Origin: Nitrospirota bacterium
GTDB taxonomy: Bacteria; Nitrospirota; Thermodesulfovibrionia; Thermodesulfovibrionales; Dissulfurispiraceae
Reading direction: 5' to 3'
Length of the DNA: 9,254 nucleotides
NCBI GenBank assembly: GCA_016212685.1
Contig: JACREW010000183.1
Span: 1-9,254, forward strand
Shown piece after piece: positions 1-5,746 of the stretch (position 1 is the stretch's first letter; every line of letters starts with the position of its first letter). The notes under the pieces are model-generated. The model ran no database searches, was not told the DNA's origin, and saw only the letters and a list, made by a program, of their open reading frames with translations. Position numbers and translations under genes: made by a program.

Positions 1-1
1 T

Positions 2-601
2 AAGGATGTTTACAGAAGTTGGCCTGATACGGTAAGGATCGTGCTTTCGGGATATGCCGACACTGCAGCAATCGTCTCTGCCATAAACGAAGGACATATT
101 TACAAGTTCATACCGAAACCGTGGAATGACGATGACCTGAAGGTTACTATTTCAAACGCTATCGAAAGGTATTCCCTCCTTAAAAAAAATCGGGAACTCT
201 CTGCCGAACTCCGGAAAAAAAACAAGGAGCTGAAGAAACTCCTCGAAGAAAAATCCGCCCATCTCGAATTCAGAAGCAAGGCGTTGTCCATCCAGCAAAA
301 CATCCTTAATGCCATACCCGTCGGAATAGTCGGCATTGACTTTAACGGCATGGTAGTCTTATGCAATTCCACATGGGTCAACATTACACAGAGCGGCTGG
401 AAATTATTGGGGCAAGATGCCAAATACAATTTCCCCTCAGACATCATCGCATTTATCGAAGAAATCAAAAACAAAAACAAGGCTGCTAAAAGACTCGAAA
501 TGAACGGCGTTTGCGGCAAGCTCTCGGGAGCCTTAATGAACTATAAAGATGATCAGAAAGGCGTCATTTTGGTTTTCAGCAGGGAGGACGATATAGCATG
601 A
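2..601 (+). CDS. REC / coiled-coil / PAS response regulator, 5' end outside window
   Basis: The frame is open from base 2 to a TGA at 599-601 (199 residues visible), so the gene starts upstream of the window. What remains is the second half of a receiver domain: the beta-4 segment ending in LSGYAD with its conserved Ser, then AINEGHIYKF and the beta-5 lysine in KPW. The phospho-acceptor Asp and the acidic pair lie outside. A charged, Lys/Glu-rich coiled coil follows, then a PAS-like domain (ILNAIPVGIVGID, a central CNSTW, and a final strand GVILVF). No DNA-binding or enzymatic output is visible. The protein matches the gene at 1576-2379 along its whole visible length and is clearly its paralogue. 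Its stop overlaps the next start as ATGA, so the two are probably translationally coupled. It is likely a phosphorylation-dependent sensor or adaptor. REC and coiled coil are certain, PAS fairly sure, ligand unknown. Confidence 0.88.
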   Translation, partial: KDVYRSWPDTVRIVLSGYADTAAIVSAINEGHIYKFIPKPWNDDDLKVTISNAIERYSLLKKNRELSAELRKKNKELKKLLEEKSAHLEFRSKALSIQQNILNAIPVGIVGIDFNGMVVLCNSTWVNITQSGWKLLGQDAKYNFPSDIIAFIEEIKNKNKAAKRLEMNGVCGKLSGALMNYKDDQKGVILVFSREDDIA

Positions 602-1551
602 GTGACAGCGTTCTTTTTGTCGATGATGAAATAAACGTATTGAACTCCCTGAAAAGGCTGTTCGTCGAGAGCGATATCAGAATCATGACCGCCCTCAATG
701 CCTTTGAGGCCATGGATATCTTAAAAAACAACATAGTATCCGTTATCGTGTCGGATAACCGCATGTCCGAAATGACGGGCATAGAATTCCTGCAAAAGGC
801 GAGAGAGATATCTCCGGAAAGCGTACGGATAATCATGACCGCCTATGCGGACCTTCAGACCGCCATAGACGCCATTAACAAAGGGGCTATTTATAAATTC
901 ATAACAAAGCCGTGGAACGACAGCGACCTGAAGGAAATAGTATTCAGCGCCATCGACCAATACAAAATCGTTTCCTCCTTAAAAAAGGCCGATGAGGCTA
1001 CATTGCTCTCCCTTGCTCAGACCATCGAACTTAAAGACCCATATACCAGAGGCCATTGCGACAGGGTTGCTCAGTACGCCGTCGAAATCGCAAAGGCTAT
1101 CGGGCTGCCGAAGGACCGGCAGAGACACATACAATACGGAGGCTGGCTCCACGACTGCGGCAAGATAGGAGTTCCCGAATCCGTTCTTAATCGCAAAGGG
1201 CCGTTGTCCGAGGAGCAAATGGGAATCGTTAAAAACCACAGCGCATGGGGAGCCAATGTTGCGCGGCTGGCGCAACTGCCGGAAGCTGTTTTAAATATCA
1301 TCCTGTATCACCATGAACGCTATGACGGAACAGGCTATCCCCTCGGGTTAAAGGGCGCGGATATTCCGCTTGAGGCCCGAATAGTCAGCGTGGCAGACAC
1401 CTATGACGCGCTGACATCGGATCGGCCTTACAGAGACAAATTCGAGCACGATAAAACCATAGAGTTCCTGAACTATTCAAAGGGCCGTCTTTTCGACCCC
1501 GAGATCGTGGACGTTTTCATAAATCTCTTTAGAGGAAAGGGCATATCGTAA
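598..1551 (+). CDS. REC-HD-GYP response regulator, probable c-di-GMP phosphodiesterase
   Basis: This 317-residue protein has an RpfG-like layout. Residues 1-122 form a receiver with the acidic pair D9/D10, phospho-acceptor D53, T81 and K104 (KPW). A short linker leads to an HD-GYP domain at about 135-315. Expected metal and catalytic residues are present: H153, H185-D186 with K189 (HDCGKIG), H214, H238-H239-E240, D243-G-x-G-Y-P248 and D267, followed by a canonical RPYR segment at 276-279. HD-GYP enzymes hydrolyse c-di-GMP to pGpG or GMP, so phosphorylation of D53 probably adjusts c-di-GMP level. The only oddity is Cys for the usual Ile in HDIGK. The protein is cytoplasmic, with no membrane segment. 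The start is supported by AGGGAGG at 581-587, 10 bases before ATG, and it overlaps the previous gene by four bases. Family assignment is secure; activity is inferred from intact motifs. Confidence 0.95.
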   Translation: MSDSVLFVDDEINVLNSLKRLFVESDIRIMTALNAFEAMDILKNNIVSVIVSDNRMSEMTGIEFLQKAREISPESVRIIMTAYADLQTAIDAINKGAIYKFITKPWNDSDLKEIVFSAIDQYKIVSSLKKADEATLLSLAQTIELKDPYTRGHCDRVAQYAVEIAKAIGLPKDRQRHIQYGGWLHDCGKIGVPESVLNRKGPLSEEQMGIVKNHSAWGANVARLAQLPEAVLNIILYHHERYDGTGYPLGLKGADIPLEARIVSVADTYDALTSDRPYRDKFEHDKTIEFLNYSKGRLFDPEIVDVFINLFRGKGIS

Positions 1552-1562
1552 ATATCATAACA

Positions 1563-1573
1563 GGCGGAGGTGA
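1563..1573 (+). promoter_or_regulatory. Strong Shine-Dalgarno that decides the start at 1576
   Basis: GGAGGTGA at 1566-1573 matches the anti-Shine-Dalgarno end of 16S rRNA over eight bases and sits 5 bases (from GGAGG) before ATG 1576. The in-frame GTG at 1570 lies inside this site and so cannot be the main start. It is the best ribosome-binding site in the window apart from the one at 8171. Confidence 0.75.
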
Positions 1574-1575
1574 AA

Positions 1576-2379
1576 ATGGACGAAAAAATCAAGATACTCT
1601 TTGTGGATGACGAGGAAAACGTTCTTGCCGCCGTAAAAAGGATTTTTATTGACACCGGCTATACGATCCTGACCGCAACGTCCGGCAAAGAGGCCATTAA
1701 GACTTTGGAGGACAACGATGTCCAGGTCATCGTCTCCGACTACCGCATGCCGGAAATGAACGGAGTGGAACTCTTAAGAACAGTAAGAAAACAGTGGAAC
1801 GATATCGTAAGGATCGTCCTTTCCGGATACGCGGACCTCGGGGCGGTAATATCAGCGATAAACGAGGGCCATCTATATAAATTCATCTCAAAGCCATGGA
1901 ACGACGAAGACCTAAAAATTACAGTAGCCAACGCCGTAGAAAGATATGCCATCCTGAAAAGGAACAAAGAGCTTACGGAAGCTCTTAAGGAAAAAAACGA
2001 CGAACTTTTAGCATTAAACGCCAAACTGAAGGAATTCACTCAACAGCAGTCGGTTTATTTCGACATTAAAAACAGAACACTCGATACCGCGCATCGCATA
2101 TTCAACTTAATACCTTTCGCTATCGCAACGATAGACTCCAACAACGTGGTCATGGAGTGCAACGCGGCATGGACGGAATTGTTCTCGAACAATATTCAAG
2201 AACCGGCGCCGAAAGACATTATACCGTTCATAAAAGATGTGAAGGACAAACATGCCGCATCGCGGCAAATCGCAGTCGGGAACATTGCCGGCAGCTTATG
2301 GGGCGCTATAGCGGAATTTCCGGAGCGGACATGTATAATCATTGTATTTATCGCGGGGAATATCGGCCATGCCGGATAA
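1576..2379 (+). CDS. REC / coiled-coil / PAS response regulator
   Basis: The protein has 267 residues from ATG 1576. An in-frame GTG six bases upstream lies within the ribosome-binding site and was rejected. Residues 1-125 are a complete receiver: D11/D12, phospho-acceptor D55, S83 and K106 in KPW. A charged coiled coil covers about 125-165. A PAS-like domain follows at about 172-255, with IFNLIPFAIATID, a central ECNAAW and a closing hydrophobic strand CIIIVF. PAS domains bind small ligands or mediate dimer contacts; the ligand cannot be read here. There is no DNA-binding, cyclase or kinase module. It is the full-length paralogue of the truncated gene at the left edge and, like it, precedes an HD-GYP gene. 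The 3' end overlaps the next start by 11 bases, suggesting coupled translation. It probably acts as a phospho-controlled adaptor or sensor for the neighbouring enzyme; that role is inference. Confidence 0.88.
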   Translation: MDEKIKILFVDDEENVLAAVKRIFIDTGYTILTATSGKEAIKTLEDNDVQVIVSDYRMPEMNGVELLRTVRKQWNDIVRIVLSGYADLGAVISAINEGHLYKFISKPWNDEDLKITVANAVERYAILKRNKELTEALKEKNDELLALNAKLKEFTQQQSVYFDIKNRTLDTAHRIFNLIPFAIATIDSNNVVMECNAAWTELFSNNIQEPAPKDIIPFIKDVKDKHAASRQIAVGNIAGSLWGAIAEFPERTCIIIVFIAGNIGHAG

Positions 2380-3691
2380 ACAGAAAAAGGAAATATTCAA
2401 TATCCTCTTTGTAGATGACGAAGAGAATGTCCTCCGCTCTTTAAAGCGTCTGTTCATAGATGATTCCAATATCGAAGTGTTTACCGCCTTATCCGGCAAA
2501 GCCGGTCTTGAGATATTGAAAAACAATGATATTGCCGTCATAGTATCGGACCAGCGGATGCCGGAAATGAGCGGCGCTCAATTTCTTGAAAAGGCAAAGA
2601 GACTCCAGCCTGATTCCGTCAGGATCGTGCTGACCGGCTATGCCGATGTAAATGCGGCCATGGACGCGATCAATAAGGGCGGCGCATTCAAGTATATTAC
2701 CAAGCCGTGGGACGACAATGACCTGATGTTAAGCGTCCTGAACTCGATAGAGACCTACAGACTGAAAAAGGAAAACAGACGCCTTTCAGAGCTTACGAAA
2801 AAACAAAACGAAGAACTGAAAAAATGGAACACCGAGCTTGAATTTTACGTGCAGCAACATACTGTAGAGCTGACAAAACAGAACAAGGAATTGAACACCC
2901 TCAACGAAAAACTTAAAACAAACTTAAAAGAGTTCATAACCGCTTTTTCCAATCTCATCGAATTGAGGGACAAGACCGTACGCAGCCATTCGAATACCGT
3001 TGCCGCGCTTTCCGAGGGCATCGCCGAAAAATTAGGCTTGAGCAAATCGGAAGTCGATGCTATAACTACAGCCGCTCAATTGCATGACATCGGAAAGATA
3101 GGCATTCCCGATATTGTGCTATTTAAGAACACGGATGAACTTACTCCCGATGAAATGGAGGAATACACAAAACATCCTGTTCGGGGACAGGCCGCCGTCG
3201 ACCCCGTCGAAGAACTGCGCGAAGCCGGAATGCTTATACGGAGTCATCACGAATGGCATGACGGAAACGGTTTTCCGGACAGGCTGTCCGGCAATAAGAT
3301 ACCGCTCGGCTCAAGAATAATAGCGATAGCGGACAAGCTGGACAGATTGACAAGCGGCGGTGCCGGTAAACTTTCCATAGAAAGCGCTCTGAACGTCGTA
3401 AAATCCTTATCGGGCATACAATTCGACCCCGAACTGTACGGAATGCTTCATGAGGTCGCAAGAGAAAAAATAACTATAAACGTCGGCGCTGCCGATGCTA
3501 TGGAGGTTGAATTGAGACCTAAAGACTTAATGCCCGGGCTGATCGTATCGAGAGACGTAATGACCGGCACAGGGCTGCTGCTTTTGAGAAAAGGGATGAC
3601 GCTCAACGAGCGAAACATCGAGACCATGAAGAGAGGGTATCATATAGATCCCTCTAAAAGCGGGATATTCGTATGGAAAAGGATAAAATAA
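2369..3691 (+). CDS. REC / long coiled-coil / HD-GYP response regulator with C-terminal extension
   Basis: The protein has 440 residues from ATG 2369, which has GGGGA at 2355-2359 and a 9-base spacing; a TTG 27 bases upstream is possible but less likely. The receiver (1-125) has D16/D17, D61, T89 and K112 in KPW. A long charged coiled coil (about 128-188) separates it from the HD-GYP domain (about 189-365). Metal ligands are intact: H207, H239-D240 with K243 (HDIGKIG), H269, H293-H294-E295, D298 and D322. Differences from the neighbouring HD-GYP gene: the GYP triad reads GFP (301-303), and the RPYR segment after the last Asp is absent, replaced by a short TSGGAGK stretch. Residues 378-440 form a small domain (LRPKDLMPG...LLLRKGMTL) found at the C-terminus of some HD-GYP regulators. 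Probable c-di-GMP phosphodiesterase, perhaps with altered substrate handling. It lies only three bases before the GTPase gene. Confidence 0.93.
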   Translation: MPDKQKKEIFNILFVDDEENVLRSLKRLFIDDSNIEVFTALSGKAGLEILKNNDIAVIVSDQRMPEMSGAQFLEKAKRLQPDSVRIVLTGYADVNAAMDAINKGGAFKYITKPWDDNDLMLSVLNSIETYRLKKENRRLSELTKKQNEELKKWNTELEFYVQQHTVELTKQNKELNTLNEKLKTNLKEFITAFSNLIELRDKTVRSHSNTVAALSEGIAEKLGLSKSEVDAITTAAQLHDIGKIGIPDIVLFKNTDELTPDEMEEYTKHPVRGQAAVDPVEELREAGMLIRSHHEWHDGNGFPDRLSGNKIPLGSRIIAIADKLDRLTSGGAGKLSIESALNVVKSLSGIQFDPELYGMLHEVAREKITINVGAADAMEVELRPKDLMPGLIVSRDVMTGTGLLLLRKGMTLNERNIETMKRGYHIDPSKSGIFVWKRIK

Positions 3692-3694
3692 ATC

Positions 3695-4363
3695 ATGATT
3701 GAATACGACGAAATCGAACAAAGGATGGTTTTAAAGCTCGTATATTACGGGCCTGCCATGTCGGGTAAAACTACCAATCTTTTACAGCTTCACGATATCC
3801 TTGCCGTAGAAGGCAGGGGGGATTTGATGACCCTCGACACAAAGGACGACAGGACCATATTTTTCGATCTGCTCCCTTTTTTCTTTACGGCCCCGAGCGG
3901 ACTCAAGATAAAGGTAAAGGTTTATACCGTCCCCGGCCAGGTGCGCCACGACGCCACCAGAAAGGCCGTATTGGCAAGGGCCGACGGCATCGCCTTTATA
4001 GCGGATTCCCAGTTGTCCGAAACCGCGAACAATTCCGAGAGCTTTGCGAACCTCGAAAAAAACCTGGCCTTTGTAGGCATCGATATAGAAAAAATGCCGC
4101 TCGTCATACAATTCAATAAAAGGGACTTGAAGGATATTGTCTCAGAAGATGAAATTCGCAGGGTATGGGAACCCACAGGCATTCCTGTTTTTATGGCATC
4201 CGCATTATACGGACAGGGTGTGCTCGAAACATTCAGAAGGCTTGTGGAGCTTACTTACGATTACATCGACAGCCGCCACAGCCTGAAAGAAAAGCATATG
4301 CTCTCAAAAGAGATGTTTGTGGACAATCTTACAAAGGTAAGCACTGAATTGGCAGGACAATAG
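3695..4363 (+). CDS. MglA-family Ras-like small GTPase
   Basis: The protein has 222 residues. MglA GTPases set cell polarity and, in gliding or twitching bacteria, place the motility machinery at the leading pole; MglB is their usual activating partner. Seen here: P-loop GPAMSGKTT (19-27) after a KLVYYG strand, the switch segment DTKDDRTIFFD with R53, the family hallmark TVPGQV (78-83) with Q82, DGIAFIADSQ in the core, NKRD (141-144) for guanine recognition, and SAL (169-171). R53 and Q82 fall at the positions known as catalytic in characterised MglA proteins, so GTP hydrolysis is likely. It is about 25 residues longer than typical MglA (about 195), the excess being a charged C-terminal helix with no lipidation motif. 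No separate MglB gene is seen in the window. It sits 3 bases after the HD-GYP gene and 1 base before the kinase gene, so it is co-expressed with both. Confidence 0.93.
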   Translation: MIEYDEIEQRMVLKLVYYGPAMSGKTTNLLQLHDILAVEGRGDLMTLDTKDDRTIFFDLLPFFFTAPSGLKIKVKVYTVPGQVRHDATRKAVLARADGIAFIADSQLSETANNSESFANLEKNLAFVGIDIEKMPLVIQFNKRDLKDIVSEDEIRRVWEPTGIPVFMASALYGQGVLETFRRLVELTYDYIDSRHSLKEKHMLSKEMFVDNLTKVSTELAGQ

Positions 4364-4364
4364 T

Positions 4365-5717
4365 ATGGAACAAATGGACAGGATAGATTTTTCCCTCGGC
4401 GCAGATATGGGGCTTAAAGACATACTGGGCGCTACGGATGTGCTCCCTCTGTTAAAGGCAATAGTGGGGGCAGGCGCAGACCTCGCGGCTGTTACGGATA
4501 GCAAGGGCAAATTCCTGTGGGCAGAGGGTAATATCCCGGACAACAAAGAATTGCCGTCAATGGCAATGGAGGCCGCGGCAAAAGAAATCCCCGGGAAACC
4601 GGAAACCTTGAAAGGTGTCAACTGGCGATTATCCACCATCCATCATGAGGCCGAGCCCATCGGTCTCTTTTTCGTATCCGCACCGGAAGCATTAAATGAA
4701 CGGTTTCTCTCGAACCTCATGGAGACTGCTTTTGCAGGTCTCAACATCATAATAAGGAACATCGTAAAACGGGTATTCACCACAGAACTGCATACAACCG
4801 TTGTAAAAAGGTCTTATGAAGAACTCCTTGAAACTAACAGAAACTTAGCCGCCTCGGAGAAGAAATACAAAGAACTATCAGAAACCCTCGAACAAAAGGT
4901 AGAAGAAAGAACGGCAGAACTGAAAAAGGCTCACACAAGACTGCTCCAGCAGGAAAAGATGGCATCCATCGGGCAGCTCGCTGCAAGCGTTGCCCATGAG
5001 ATCAACAATCCAATAGGTTTCATATACAGCAATCTCAATACATTAAAAAAATACATAGGAAATCTTAACGAAATTATCCAGTTCTACAAGGTCAAGGGTC
5101 AAGGGTCAGAGGTCATAGGAAAAGAAGCAGAGGAATTGTATAAAAAATTAAGAATCGACTTTATAAAGGCCGATATCCATGATCTAATAAAGCAGAGCAT
5201 TGACGGCGCTGAGCGCATAAAGAACATAGTGGCAAACCTGAAGGGCTTTTCCCATATAGATGAAGCTGCTGACAGGGAGATGAATATCAACGCAGAGATG
5301 GACAATACCATCAGCGTGCTTTCAAATGAGATAAAAGACAGGTCGGCAAAGATCGTAAAACAGTATGGTCAGGCTGCAGGTTTCTTCGGCAACACGGGGC
5401 TTATATGCCAGGCGTTTCTGAACATCCTGTTAAATGCCCTCCAGTCAGGGGACGATAACTTAATAATAACGGTTAAGACAGAACAGCGTGGAGATAATGC
5501 AGTCATTTTCATTGCTGACAATGGGAGGGGGATACCACCTGAAATACAGGACCGTATCTTTGAGCCGTTCTTTACCACAAGGGATGTGGGCAAAGGCACG
5601 GGAATGGGTCTGGCAGTAACCTATGATATTATATCCCAATACAGGGGAAGCATCGAAGTGAAGAGTGAAATGGGGAAAGGATCAACTTTTGTAATAACAT
5701 TGCCGTTGAAAAAGTGA
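4365..5717 (+). CDS. Soluble histidine kinase with N-terminal sensory domain
   Basis: The protein has 450 residues with no membrane segment, so it is cytoplasmic. Residues 18-135 form a small alpha/beta domain (AGADLAAVTDSKGKFLWAEG, later EPIGLFFVSAP, closing helix) that I cannot assign firmly: a short GAF-like or Roadblock-like fold is possible. A coiled coil spans about 145-198. The kinase core follows: H-box SVAHEINNP with phospho-acceptor H211, N-box N353/N357, G1 box DNGRGIP (385-391), F-box FEPFF (399-403) and G2 box GTGMGL (411-416). All ATP-binding boxes are intact. Residues 242-250 (KVKGQGSEV) are encoded by a 7-base tandem repeat inside the dimerisation/phosphotransfer region. It is the only kinase in the block, so it is the natural candidate donor for the seven receivers. 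Start: AGGA at 4354-4357, 7 bases before ATG. Stop falls within another heptad repeat. Confidence 0.93.
   Translation: MEQMDRIDFSLGADMGLKDILGATDVLPLLKAIVGAGADLAAVTDSKGKFLWAEGNIPDNKELPSMAMEAAAKEIPGKPETLKGVNWRLSTIHHEAEPIGLFFVSAPEALNERFLSNLMETAFAGLNIIIRNIVKRVFTTELHTTVVKRSYEELLETNRNLAASEKKYKELSETLEQKVEERTAELKKAHTRLLQQEKMASIGQLAASVAHEINNPIGFIYSNLNTLKKYIGNLNEIIQFYKVKGQGSEVIGKEAEELYKKLRIDFIKADIHDLIKQSIDGAERIKNIVANLKGFSHIDEAADREMNINAEMDNTISVLSNEIKDRSAKIVKQYGQAAGFFGNTGLICQAFLNILLNALQSGDDNLIITVKTEQRGDNAVIFIADNGRGIPPEIQDRIFEPFFTTRDVGKGTGMGLAVTYDIISQYRGSIEVKSEMGKGSTFVITLPLKK
5088..5115 (+). repeat. Four 7-base tandem repeats inside the kinase reading frame
   Basis: Units are AAGGTCA, AGGGTCA, AGGGTCA and GAGGTCA, consecutive with no gaps (28 bases). 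They are read in frame as kinase residues 242-250. The tract resembles short degenerate heptad repeats that usually lie between genes, so its place in a coding region is unusual. Confidence 0.85.
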
Positions 5718-5734
5718 ATAGTGAACAGTGAATA
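5714..5734 (+). repeat. Three GTGAAYA tandem heptads across the kinase stop codon
   Basis: Units GTGAATA, GTGAACA and GTGAATA run back to back. The kinase TGA stop (5715-5717) lies within the first unit, and the rest fills most of the 29-base spacer before the next gene. The unit sequence differs from the tract at 5088, but the 7-base period is the same. Confidence 0.85.
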
Positions 5735-5746
5735 GCATGGAAAATT

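Noticed and set aside
1570..1578. GTG start at 1570 for the second REC-PAS gene
   Set aside because: It lies inside the GGAGGTGA ribosome-binding site; ATG 1576 is correctly spaced.
2342..2371. TTG start at 2342 for the second HD-GYP gene
   Set aside because: ATG 2369 has GGGGA at a good distance and gives an N-terminus like the other receivers; TTG would add nine residues and a longer overlap.
2157..2414. Forward open frame of about 85 codons in another frame
   Set aside because: It overlaps the PAS region and next gene start, both of which have family support; the alternative product has no recognisable motif.
5088..5734. CRISPR-like repeats
   Set aside because: The units are seven bases, contiguous and without spacers.
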